Below are positions 50,884-58,224 of a stretch of 58,224 nucleotides of DNA, piece by piece. A model generated the notes under the pieces. The model did no database searches. It had not been told where the DNA came from and was given only the letters and a program-made list of their open reading frames with translations. The position numbers and the translations under genes were made by a program. The stretch spans positions 1 to 58,224 of the forward strand of contig JABDAN010000012.1 of assembly GCA_013289175.1 (NCBI GenBank), given 5' to 3'. Source of the DNA: Bacteroidota bacterium. GTDB taxonomy: Bacteria > Bacteroidota > Bacteroidia > Chitinophagales > Chitinophagaceae. How positions within the stretch are numbered: position 1 is the stretch's first letter; each line of letters begins with the position of its first letter.

Positions 50884-51975
50884 ATGATCCAGTTAGTACG
50901 TTCCCGCGGGTGGATTTTATTGGGTATTCTCTTAAGTGTATTTACCGTCCAGGCTCAGCAGACCTGGTTACCCAGAGAACCCAGTCCCGGCGCCACGGTT
51001 TCTCAAACAGTCGGTATTTCAGTCATTCATGTGAATTATTCAAGGCCCTCTGTACGCGGAAGGGTAGTATGGGGTACGCTGGTTCCTTATGGATGGAATG
51101 TACAGGGATTCGGACTCGGCAACAGTGCGCCCTGGCGTGCGGGAGCCAATGAAAATACGGTTCTTCATTTGTCCAATGACGCAAAAATTCAGGGTGTCCC
51201 GGTTCCAGCCGGCGACTACGGGTTATTTTTTGTGATCAATGCTGACAACACCGGAGAAGTCATCCTTTCCAAAGATTACAAATCCTGGGGAAGTTTTTTT
51301 TATGATCCGAAAAATGACCAGATGCGCGCAAAAATTACCATTCGCGATGTGGCTGACTTCAATGAAAGACTTACTTATTCTTTTGACAGCGTGAGCAAAA
51401 ATATGGCGGAGCTTGACTTAAACTGGGATAAAAAACAATTTCCGGTCAAAATTGAATTTGCCGTCGATCAGATCGTGATGGACAATGCAACGGAATTGTT
51501 AAAAGGACAGACTGGATTTTTCTGGCAGAATCTCAATGCTGCCGCAGGTTATGCCATTCAAAATAACATCGATACAGCTCAGGCGATGAAATGGCTGAAT
51601 ACTTCTATTGGTTTTAATCCGAATTATAATAATTACCGGATGAAAGCAGTGCTTCTCAAAAATGAAGGGGATAGCGTGGCATCCGAAAAACTAATGAAAC
51701 TAGCCCTGCCGCTGGCAACTGAAAATGACCTGAACAATTACGGATACCAGTTGCTTGCACAAAATAAATTTAGTCAGGCGATAGATGTGTTGAAATTGGC
51801 CACTCAGAAGAATCCGGAAAGTGCGAATGCCTGGGATAGTCTTGGAGAGGGTTATGCGCTGGCCGGAAATAAAAAAGATGCCATACCCTGTTTTAAAAAA
51901 TCACTGAGTCTCAATCCACCGGGTCCTACCAAAGCAAATTCTGAAAAATACCTGAAACAATTGGGCGCTCTATAA
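50884..51975 (+). CDS. DUF2911 protein with C-terminal TPR repeats
   Basis: A 363-residue secreted protein. Signal peptide MIQLVRSRGWILLGILLSVF with cleavage after VQAQ. DUF2911 covers residues about 35-210 with NYSRPSVRGRVVWGTLVPYG, WRAGANENTVLHLSND and PAGDYGLFFVI. Two or three TPR units follow (QAIDVLKLATQKNPESANAW, AWDSLGEGYALAGNKKDAI). DUF2911 is common and uncharacterised in Bacteroidota; the TPR part suggests protein contacts in the periplasm. A strong terminator follows. Confidence 0.85.
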   Translation: MIQLVRSRGWILLGILLSVFTVQAQQTWLPREPSPGATVSQTVGISVIHVNYSRPSVRGRVVWGTLVPYGWNVQGFGLGNSAPWRAGANENTVLHLSNDAKIQGVPVPAGDYGLFFVINADNTGEVILSKDYKSWGSFFYDPKNDQMRAKITIRDVADFNERLTYSFDSVSKNMAELDLNWDKKQFPVKIEFAVDQIVMDNATELLKGQTGFFWQNLNAAAGYAIQNNIDTAQAMKWLNTSIGFNPNYNNYRMKAVLLKNEGDSVASEKLMKLALPLATENDLNNYGYQLLAQNKFSQAIDVLKLATQKNPESANAWDSLGEGYALAGNKKDAIPCFKKSLSLNPPGPTKANSEKYLKQLGAL

Positions 51976-51995
51976 ACATTACAATTTCGGAAGTC

Positions 51996-52037
51996 AAAAG
52001 GAAAGATCTTTTTTAAGGATCTTTCCTTTTATTTTAT
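51996..52037 (+). terminator. Rho-independent terminator between convergent genes
   Basis: AAAAGGAAAGATC (51996-52008) pairs with GATCTTTCCTTTT (52018-52030), followed by a T-rich stretch. It also reads as a hairpin with an A/T flank on the minus strand and may serve the convergent PepSY-like gene. Confidence 0.85.
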
Positions 52038-52053
52038 TGAGTAGCCGGTTGGC

Positions 52054-52509
52054 TTACTGTACATTTTCTCTTTTTTCTTTTTTGTAGGTATTCCATCCGT
52101 TGGTTCCATCAGATTTCAATACCACTACCTGATCAGCGTTTTCAAGGGTGGCATAATAACTGGTACCACTTTCAGTCTGGATTTCAAAAAGGTCACTGAT
52201 CCAATAAGTGTCATAGTTCTTTTTTAGGTTGCTCAGTAAGGAGAGAGGTAACTGATTGGGACTGATAAACCGGGTAACGGCCAATAAATCTCCATTGTCA
52301 TTGAAATAGGCAAACAACACCATGTCATTCATGGTGAACTCAGCTTTTACATATTTTACCTGGTAGTTCCATTTGACATCTTTTGCGCTGGCAAATTGTT
52401 GGTTAAAAGAGCTGATTACATTTTTGCTGATAGCAGGGGCATCGGCGGCAAAGCTGAAGGCAGTTAAACTGGTCAGGGCGATGCTTAAAAACAGGATTTT
52501 CTTTTTCAT
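52054..52509 (-). CDS. Secreted PepSY-like protein
   Basis: A 151-residue periplasmic protein. Signal peptide MKKKILFLSIALTSLTAFSF with cleavage near FAADA. The rest matches the PepSY-like/BLIP-type pattern: SSFNQQFASAKDVKWNYQVK, FTMNDMVLFAYFNDNGDLLA, LSLLSNLKKNYDTYWI. Such small proteins are common in Bacteroidota; ligands are unknown. I chose the ATG at 52507-52509, as residues upstream in the open frame do not form a signal. A good promoter with an overlapping palindrome precedes it. Confidence 0.75.
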   Translation of the reverse strand: MKKKILFLSIALTSLTAFSFAADAPAISKNVISSFNQQFASAKDVKWNYQVKYVKAEFTMNDMVLFAYFNDNGDLLAVTRFISPNQLPLSLLSNLKKNYDTYWISDLFEIQTESGTSYYATLENADQVVVLKSDGTNGWNTYKKEKRENVQ

Positions 52510-52549
52510 TTTATTAGTTTTTTGTTTTTGTTTTAACTGGTTGACATAA

Positions 52550-52583
52550 CAAAGATAAGGGTTAAAGTATGTACTATGCAAAA
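52550..52583 (-). promoter_or_regulatory. Promoter of the PepSY-like gene
   Basis: On the minus strand TTTTG (52579-52583) is followed after 21 bases by a perfect TATCTTTG -7 box (52550-52557), the usual Bacteroidota layout. The start codon lies 41 bases downstream of the -7 box. Confidence 0.65.
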
Positions 52584-52590
52584 CATAGTA
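52572..52590. repeat. Palindrome overlapping the -33 box, possible operator
   Basis: TACTATG (52572-52578) and CATAGTA (52584-52590) form a perfect 7-bp inverted repeat with CAAAA as centre. The centre is the reverse complement of the -33 TTTTG box. A repressor bound here would hide the promoter. Confidence 0.4.
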
Positions 52591-52715
52591 GTATGAGTGG
52601 CATAATAATAGGTATAAGCGGTTAAATTGGCTTGATGAATGTCATTTTAACTTAAATTTTGAGGATCAAATGGGTTGTTGATCGGCTGTCTTATCTTTAA
52701 TAAAAATATTTATCT

Positions 52716-53717
52716 ATGCCAAGAATCATAATTAAAATACTGATATTCATTGGTATACCTATCTTTTTGCAGGGCCAAACTCTGGATTCGACATACGCCG
52801 AAAGACTCGGCTACCCCAAAGGGGCCAAGGTCCTGATCTTACACGTGGATGATGCCGGGATGAGTTTTAGTTCCAATATGGGGGCGGAAGAAGCCCTGAC
52901 CAAGGGAGCTTCTACCTCGGTTAGCGTCATGATGCCCTGTTCCTGGGTGCCCGGTTTTGTACTTTTTTTAAAAGCCAATCCCCAAATAGATGCAGGATTA
53001 CACTTGACGCTCACCTCCGAGTGGGAGCAATATAGATGGGGACCTTTGTCCGGTAAAAAAATTACTCCAGGACTGGTTGATGAACAAGGATATTTATGGC
53101 GGGATGTAGGCAGTGTAGTCAGACATGCATCCGCCGATGAATTGGAATTGGAAATGACAGCCCAGTTGGAAAAAGCCAGATCGATGGGATTTGAACCCAC
53201 GCATCTGGATACCCATATGGGCACTGTGTTTGGAACTCCGGAGTTTCTTAAGCGATATATTAAAATTGGGATTAAAAATCATATTCCTGTCATGCTGCCG
53301 GGGGGAAAGGATCAACTCATCCAAGATCAAATGCACTTTCCCGATGCCGTCATTGGCCAAATGCGCCTACTGGGTAAACAACTCTGGGATGCCGGACTTC
53401 CGGTCTTAGATGACCTACACAATTACAGTTATGACTGGGTCATTCCAGCCGACATTGCTTCGGATGATAAAAAACTCGACGAATATAAAACGGCCAAATA
53501 CATTGAGGCCCTCAAAACTCTGCAACCGGGTGTCACGATGATGATCATGCATTGTACAGATCCAGAACCCGATTTTAAATACATCAGCGACAGCGGACCT
53601 ACCCGCAAGGGAGATTTATTGGCTATGTTAAATCCTTCATTTAAAAAAGCGTTGATTGATCAGGGCATCATATTGACAACTTGGAGAGAGTTGAAACAAC
53701 GCCGGGATAAATTATAA
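52716..53717 (+). CDS. ChbG/YdjC-type carbohydrate deacetylase, secreted
   Basis: A 333-residue metal-dependent deacetylase of the YdjC family. Metal ligands are visible as HVDDAGMS (His43, Asp45/Asp46), HLTLTSEW (His96) and THLDTHMGT (His163, His167). Signal peptide PRIIIKILIFIGIPIFLQG is followed by QTLDS. Known relatives remove acetyl groups from chitooligosaccharides; the substrate here is open. It is divergent from the PepSY-like gene and stands alone. Confidence 0.83.
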   Translation: MPRIIIKILIFIGIPIFLQGQTLDSTYAERLGYPKGAKVLILHVDDAGMSFSSNMGAEEALTKGASTSVSVMMPCSWVPGFVLFLKANPQIDAGLHLTLTSEWEQYRWGPLSGKKITPGLVDEQGYLWRDVGSVVRHASADELELEMTAQLEKARSMGFEPTHLDTHMGTVFGTPEFLKRYIKIGIKNHIPVMLPGGKDQLIQDQMHFPDAVIGQMRLLGKQLWDAGLPVLDDLHNYSYDWVIPADIASDDKKLDEYKTAKYIEALKTLQPGVTMMIMHCTDPEPDFKYISDSGPTRKGDLLAMLNPSFKKALIDQGIILTTWRELKQRRDKL

Positions 53718-53770
53718 GCTGATTGGTTTGATTTATTTTCTCCATGGTTCCCGATCACCTGATTGGCCGT

Positions 53771-55321
53771 TCACTTCAACCTTATCAAGGCGAAGCCGGG
53801 AGCTTGATGTCCATCATAGGGAATATACACTTCATCGGAAGAATAGCGGTGAGCATCCTGAAAATTTAATGTTTTCTGCAGTTGCCAGAACACAAGGGGT
53901 TCATCGGTTGCGTTGCCTTGGGAACCCAGTATTGTTGCTGTAGGAATGACATTGGAATAGCCGTCAATCTGATTGTAGAGGAGGTAAATTTTTTTTCCAT
54001 CCGCCATCACCAGATACGAAAGATCAGGATTGTTGTTCTCGGCATGTTGTTCCGATTCCAGGACACTGCTCCAGGAACTGTCTTTTGCAACCGAAGGGAA
54101 ATAAAAAAGATTCAGGTCACCCTGGTTTACGATAGTAGGAATGGGTCTTAAACCACTATTGGGCGTATAACCACTCTGTATGGATTGTTTTCCCAAATCC
54201 ATTTCCGCATAATGAGAAAGCAAAAAAGCGCTTTCCCAATAATTAATGGCGGGTACAGCGGGCTCCTGAAATTCATATGGTTTGCCATATTCCATCATCA
54301 ACAAATATCCCCGGCCCGGTATCGCAACAAACTTTTCATGATATAGATTCCGGCTTCGCAAGGCTCGGTATTGGGTATTAAAATGAAAAGAGGAATCAAA
54401 AATGATTTTTCCTTCCTTCATGGAATATTGGAATACCTGCACATTTTTCAAGGAGCTGTTTGAAAAGGAAGACAACAAACCTACACTCATTGCCTGTTGT
54501 TCATTGTCGACAGACATAGCAATGTCTTCCATTGAGTAAAAAGGTGAGAGGGGAATCTCATGGAAATAGTATTGACTACCCAGTGGGCCGACATGAAATA
54601 TTGAAAAATTGCAACTGATACGCGAAGGGGCCACCATTAGCCACTCTCCGTTGTTGGCCAGTTTAATGGGTAGATCATCAAAACTTTCTCCCGGGAAGCC
54701 TATAGGATCATCCTGAATACAGGGCTGTGCAAACTGCTCGTGGGCTATGATCCGGTGATATACCGAAGTCCAATCGGCATTAAATAAAAGCGCGTGCACC
54801 CGGGTCAACGCGGAATCAGAGTTTTCAAAAGCAACCAGAAGAATCTTAGACTGATCTTCTGAACGGACGAGCAAAAGGCTGGACGCATCTGCGGAAAAGG
54901 GGAGGCTATCCACGGCCATCAGGGAAGAACCAGCCGTTAAATCCGGACGATACCGACTACAAAATATATAAGTTTTCTCCCTGGTATTGGAAGCAATAAT
55001 TTGATTCAGTCCCTCTTGATCACAGTACAGCCATTGTTTAAGGGTTGACTTAAGATGGACAGCGGGATATTCGGTGAGGGTGTGAAGTTTGGAATCGAGC
55101 AGGATGAAATTCTTTAAATCGGCGGATTGAAAATTTTCGTGTAGTGAATTGGATTTCCTGTCCTGCCTTGTTTCCAGCCAATATAGATCTTTGGTTTTCC
55201 CAACAATCTGAAAAAGACCAGAAATATGTGAAGGGAACTGGGTATACAAAACCCGCTGGGCACTGCCTTTCCAGGATAATCCCAGGAACAGTCCTAAAAA
55301 ATATGGAATGATCTTTCGCAC
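53771..55321 (-). CDS. Secreted protein of unknown function, beta-rich
   Basis: A 516-residue protein. The frame opens with TTG at 55337-55339, but I prefer the GTG at 55319-55321, since it gives a clean signal peptide (MRKIIPYFLGLFLGLSWKGS, cleavage after AQ). The body is beta-rich with spaced W/Y-G-D motifs and may be a propeller, for example ENFQSADLKNFILLDSK and NWESAFLLSHYAEM. I recognise no family. It converges with the deacetylase gene and precedes no obvious partner. Confidence 0.62.
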   Translation of the reverse strand: MRKIIPYFLGLFLGLSWKGSAQRVLYTQFPSHISGLFQIVGKTKDLYWLETRQDRKSNSLHENFQSADLKNFILLDSKLHTLTEYPAVHLKSTLKQWLYCDQEGLNQIIASNTREKTYIFCSRYRPDLTAGSSLMAVDSLPFSADASSLLLVRSEDQSKILLVAFENSDSALTRVHALLFNADWTSVYHRIIAHEQFAQPCIQDDPIGFPGESFDDLPIKLANNGEWLMVAPSRISCNFSIFHVGPLGSQYYFHEIPLSPFYSMEDIAMSVDNEQQAMSVGLLSSFSNSSLKNVQVFQYSMKEGKIIFDSSFHFNTQYRALRSRNLYHEKFVAIPGRGYLLMMEYGKPYEFQEPAVPAINYWESAFLLSHYAEMDLGKQSIQSGYTPNSGLRPIPTIVNQGDLNLFYFPSVAKDSSWSSVLESEQHAENNNPDLSYLVMADGKKIYLLYNQIDGYSNVIPTATILGSQGNATDEPLVFWQLQKTLNFQDAHRYSSDEVYIPYDGHQAPGFALIRLK

Positions 55322-55363
55322 CGAATCGATTCGATACAAGGTAAGAAATAAAAAAAGCGAAGC

Positions 55364-55885
55364 CTAAAAACCTCTTTTTACCTTGAATTCTCTGGAGCGA
55401 TTTTTAGGGATGGTTAGGGTCTTCCATTGGCTGTCGGCAATCATTTTGCTGATATAAATGATTTGACCTACGTGACTGGCATAATGGGTGAGTTGGCGGT
55501 TAATCGCCTCCATTACCGTGTGTTCTTCGGAGCGGATAAAAACGCTTTTGGAAAGATCCTCACCCGACAACGTGTGGAGTGTTTGGAAAAGGCGGTCCCA
55601 ACCCGTGTTCCAAATAGAGAATAAGGCTGCCCCGCCGATGGATTCGTTTTCAAATTCCCCATCCCGGTCCCTCCATTCTTTTTCCCCGTCACTGGTAAGA
55701 AAATCAGTAAATCGCGACAGCATATTGCCGCTCAGGTGTTTTACAATGACGGCAATGCTATTGGTCTCCGGGTTGTATTGCCAGTAAAGCTTTTCCTCCG
55801 GCACCTGAGCCATGGCCTTTTCACCCAGGGACTTGTATTGAGCGAACTGTTTTTCTACACTTTCCAAATAGTCCTTTTCCATCAT
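55364..55885 (-). CDS. DinB-like DUF1572 protein
   Basis: A 173-residue four-helix protein of the DinB/YfiT superfamily. Metal-binding His are expected in IVKHLSGNM and THYASHVGQI, and GDGEKEWRDRDGEFE-like spacing is present (LTSDGEKEWRDRDGEF). DinB-type proteins include thiol-dependent transferases, but DUF1572 members are not characterised. ATG at 55883-55885, with a second ATG one codon later. It is divergent from the efflux operon. Confidence 0.8.
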   Translation of the reverse strand: MMEKDYLESVEKQFAQYKSLGEKAMAQVPEEKLYWQYNPETNSIAVIVKHLSGNMLSRFTDFLTSDGEKEWRDRDGEFENESIGGAALFSIWNTGWDRLFQTLHTLSGEDLSKSVFIRSEEHTVMEAINRQLTHYASHVGQIIYISKMIADSQWKTLTIPKNRSREFKVKRGF

Positions 55886-56004
55886 CGTTTTTCGTCATGG
55901 TGTTACATAAAGGTAACAAAAGTGGAAATAAACAAGCCTTCCCCTGGGATTGTGTAGAGGTCAGATCTTAACAAAAAAAGACAGCCTGTTCCAAGTAGAG
56001 TAAC

Positions 56005-56012
56005 TAATTTTG
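56005..56012 (+). promoter_or_regulatory. -7 box of the efflux operon
   Basis: TAATTTTG is a perfect TAnnTTTG box 16 bases before the start codon at 56029. No clear TTTG box is seen 19-21 bases upstream. Confidence 0.45.
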
Positions 56013-56028
56013 CGCCAGGTTTAGCTGT

Positions 56029-56406
56029 ATGACGGAAAGAACGAATACCAGATTTTTCCTGTTAAAATTAATTTTCCCGCTGATTTACGCGGCGTTTTTT
56101 ATTGTGCAGCTCTTTATCAATTTTGATACGGGCTTCAACCCCCTTTCTGACCGATACCAATTGGTGACCTCACACGGTTTGGAAAATCATGGTATTTTTC
56201 TAAGTGGGAAAAGTAAGGAACCGATAAAAACAAAATTCCGGCTTAACAAACGTTTTCAACCGGCATTCACGGGTCTGATCGCTGAAGTGAAATGTCTTCC
56301 TCCCACACCGCTTATTGCATCGCGATCCCTTCGTTATACCGACCCGGACAGGGCAGACCCACTGCACGATATCCTACTGCTAAGAGGACCACCCCCGATT
56401 AGTTGA
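56029..56406 (+). CDS. Small membrane-anchored protein at the head of the RND efflux operon
   Basis: A 125-residue protein with one hydrophobic segment (FFLLKLIFPLIYAAFFIVQL) close to the N-terminus and then a charged extracytoplasmic tail. KTKFRLNKRFQPAFT is its most conserved-looking part, and it ends LLLRGPPPIS. No family is recognised. It starts the run that continues with the TolC-like gene 41 bases later, and small proteins of this kind precede RND genes in other Bacteroidota, so a role in the pump is likely but unproven. Confidence 0.6.
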   Translation: MTERTNTRFFLLKLIFPLIYAAFFIVQLFINFDTGFNPLSDRYQLVTSHGLENHGIFLSGKSKEPIKTKFRLNKRFQPAFTGLIAEVKCLPPTPLIASRSLRYTDPDRADPLHDILLLRGPPPIS

Positions 56407-56447
56407 ACAGTTCCCAAGTAACCACATCCTTTACATAATTACAGGCA

Positions 56448-57839
56448 ATGAAACACGTTTGCTGCGGAAGAATTTTCCGCTTGTGCATAATTGTCCTCCT
56501 GTTCCCAGTTCTGGGGGCTATAGGGCAAAAATCATATTCTCTTACCGGACTTACGGACAGCGCCCTTCGCAACCTGCCTTTGTTGTTAGAAAAAAAGGCT
56601 CAGGTCAATGGCAGTCGAGCTGAAGTATCGGATCTGCGCCATCAGTTTATTCCCTTGTTGAGGGCCAATGCCCAGGTGGATCTGGCAACCGACAATTCCC
56701 TGCCCGGAAGTTATTACGGCTATGGAATCATTCCTTCCACTTCTGCAGGTGTCAGCGCTCAAAACAATGGACAATCCGCGCTGGGTACGATCGGGGTTTT
56801 GTACGGGGAATATACCGTATTGGATTTCGGTTACAGGAAAGCACGCATTGAGTCGGCGATTTCCAATACCAATCTGGCTTCTGCTGACTACGAACGCGTT
56901 CGCTATCAGATAAAAGCAAGGGTAACCCGTTTATACTTCACGTATTTAAAAAATGAAATGCAGTTAGAAGTGGAACTTCAAAACAGGGACCGGTATGAGA
57001 AAATATTTTCTGTCATCCAGGCCCTGACCAAGAGTGGTATCAGACCAGGTTCGGATTCTTCACTGGCCAGGGCAGAACTTTCCAAATCCATCACTGCATA
57101 CAACCAGGCCAGCGGTTCCTTGAAGGAAATTGGGGAACAGTTGTCCTATTATACCGGCATCCCCCTAGATCAATTGAAGATGGATACCCTGTCGTCCCGC
57201 AACCAGAATCCTGTTCGAAACCTGCCGCTGGACTCTAGTGCCACAGGCACCAATCCGCTGATTGACTATTTTACCAACATCAACAAAGTATATGATAGTG
57301 AGGAAAAACTAATAGCCAGGAGCTTTCAGCCTACCGTATCCCTGGTCGCCTCGGGCTGGACTCGTGGATCAAGCATTAGCTCGGAAACAGAATACAAACC
57401 CCTTTCCACAGGTCTGAGTGTTCAACGATATAATTATCTAGCGGGCATCTCCATCCAGTATGATTTATTCAATGGATTACATAAAAAAGACCGGCTACAG
57501 ACCATCCATTTCCAGCAGGAAGCCGGGAAATATCAGTTTCAGCAGGAAGCACTGGAGCTCAAGACCGCTGAAAACCAAGCTGATTGGGCAATTCAAACCG
57601 CCGAATCGAATCTGCGCGAACTGCCGGTACAAATTGAATCCTCCCGCGATGTATACAATCAAAAGATTGCCCAATATAAAGCGGGGGTGATTACCCTGAT
57701 CGACCTGACCAATGCCGCATTTGTTTTGTATAGGTCTCTAAACGACTATACTGAAACCCTTACGGACTGGTATCTAGCCCATCTGGATAAAGCGGTGGCG
57801 ACTGGTAGCCTGGATCTTTTTATACAAACAATAAAATAA
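56448..57839 (+). CDS. TolC-family outer membrane efflux protein
   Basis: A 463-residue outer membrane channel protein. Signal peptide near RIFRLCIIVLLFPVLGAIG. Two outer-membrane-efflux repeats follow, with long helices such as YERVRYQIKARVTRLYFTY and YNQKIAQYKAGVITLIDLTN, the latter a TolC hallmark. It should form the trimeric exit duct for the RND pump that starts 5 bases after its stop; no membrane-fusion gene is seen before the window ends. Confidence 0.9.
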   Translation: MKHVCCGRIFRLCIIVLLFPVLGAIGQKSYSLTGLTDSALRNLPLLLEKKAQVNGSRAEVSDLRHQFIPLLRANAQVDLATDNSLPGSYYGYGIIPSTSAGVSAQNNGQSALGTIGVLYGEYTVLDFGYRKARIESAISNTNLASADYERVRYQIKARVTRLYFTYLKNEMQLEVELQNRDRYEKIFSVIQALTKSGIRPGSDSSLARAELSKSITAYNQASGSLKEIGEQLSYYTGIPLDQLKMDTLSSRNQNPVRNLPLDSSATGTNPLIDYFTNINKVYDSEEKLIARSFQPTVSLVASGWTRGSSISSETEYKPLSTGLSVQRYNYLAGISIQYDLFNGLHKKDRLQTIHFQQEAGKYQFQQEALELKTAENQADWAIQTAESNLRELPVQIESSRDVYNQKIAQYKAGVITLIDLTNAAFVLYRSLNDYTETLTDWYLAHLDKAVATGSLDLFIQTIK

Positions 57840-57844
57840 CGAAC

Positions 57845-58224
57845 ATGGTAAAAGCAGCATTGAAAAGACCGGTGACCGTCATGGTCTTCTTTATCGGACT
57901 GCTGTTGTTTTCGATTATGGCTTTGCGTACAATACCGATCGATATATTCCCCAAACTGAATGCACCGACGATATATGTAATTGAACAATACGGAGGTATG
58001 TCTGCCTCCCAGATGGAAGGTTTTTTTGCTACCAGAATGCAGGACCAGTTTTTATATATCAATGGAATTAAAAATGTAGAGAGTAAAAATATACAGGGTC
58101 TTTCTCTCATCAAACTTACATTCTATGAAAATACCGATATGGCCGAAGCCTCGGCCCAGGTCGCTCTCCAGGTAAATCGTGTCTCTGCTTTTTTCCCACC
58201 CGGCGGTCTTCCTCCACAAGTCAT
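57845..58224 (+). CDS. RND-family efflux pump, N-terminal part (cut by window edge)
   Basis: At least 126 residues of an AcrB/CusA-type pump: the first transmembrane helix (LKRPVTVMVFFIGLLLFSIM) with the following TIPIDIFPKLNAPTIYV block and the porter region with YGGMSASQMEGFFATRM. The usual RND N-terminus (RPVTV...PIDxFP) is unmistakable. The start is 5 bases after the TolC-like gene, so they are co-translated. It cannot be told from the visible part whether it is a drug (HAE) or metal (HME) pump. Confidence 0.9.
   Translation, partial: MVKAALKRPVTVMVFFIGLLLFSIMALRTIPIDIFPKLNAPTIYVIEQYGGMSASQMEGFFATRMQDQFLYINGIKNVESKNIQGLSLIKLTFYENTDMAEASAQVALQVNRVSAFFPPGGLPPQV

Noticed and set aside
1-58224. 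CRISPR arrays, rRNA genes and riboswitches
   Set aside because: I looked for regularly spaced repeats, rRNA cores and the common cobalamin, TPP and SAM riboswitch motifs and saw none.

Overview
This window looks like a chromosomal segment of a Bacteroidota bacterium. I infer something near the Chitinophagia/Sphingobacteriia from four signs: a flexirubin-type aryl-polyene pigment cluster, a type IX secretion (T9SS) C-terminal sorting domain, several TAnnTTTG promoter boxes with few Shine-Dalgarno sites, and two long FtsX-type permeases ending in NPVKSLR-(T/S)-E. No species call is possible from the sequence alone.

Layout. (1) 1-10.6 kb, all minus strand: part of a flexirubin/aryl-polyene cluster. 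It holds a truncated methyltransferase, a short ketosynthase, a hotdog thioesterase, a secreted unknown, a FabZ-like dehydratase, an LpxL-like acyltransferase, an ACP, a FabF-like ketosynthase, a FabG-like reductase, a tyrosine-ammonia-lyase-like enzyme and a LolA-like carrier, followed upstream by an ABC exporter pair. The lyase would supply a 4-coumaroyl starter, the ketosynthases, reductase and dehydratase would extend it on the ACP, and the acyltransferase, LolA-like and methyltransferase proteins would finish and place it. (2) 10.9-15.3 kb: VOC protein, degraded VOC-like piece, secreted unknown, divergent tRNA-Val and tRNA-Lys genes, and an FtsX/MacB-type permease. (3) 15.3-22 kb: an AT-rich accessory scar. 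An intact IS256-family element sits in the T-tract of a terminator, next to a decayed serine-recombinase tail, a lipoprotein with Ig-like repeats, a DUF3871-like relic, a membrane protein, a beta-propeller protein and a GNAT enzyme. Two related coding relics lie near both ends of this stretch. (4) 22-29 kb: hydrolase, a large T9SS cargo protein, a nucleoside deaminase, an AlkC-type DNA alkylation repair protein and a frameshifted Fpg/Nei glycosylase.

(5) 28.9-45.3 kb: second FtsX permease, a tRNA 3'-end-like fragment, mtaB, DUF4258 lipoprotein, PlsC-type acyltransferase, priA (TTG start), murB, a MoxR/ChlI-type AAA ATPase with its VWA partner, a DUF2723 membrane protein, a SAM hydrolase (DUF62) and an SDR. 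(6) 45.4-50.7 kb: GH29 alpha-L-fucosidase, then a glycerol operon glpD-glpK-glpF (uptake, phosphorylation and oxidation of glycerol). (7) 50.9-58.2 kb: DUF2911/TPR protein, PepSY-like protein, ChbG/YdjC deacetylase, secreted unknown, DinB/DUF1572 protein, and the start of an RND efflux operon (small membrane-anchored unknown, TolC-like protein, RND pump cut by the window edge).

The most rewarding spots for follow-up are the IS256 insertion in a terminator with a perfect target duplication, the paired relics around the 15.5-21.3 kb scar, the one-base frameshift in the zincless Fpg/Nei gene, the tRNA 3'-end fragment, and the unassigned secreted protein inside the pigment cluster. I did not find a clearly new multigene system.
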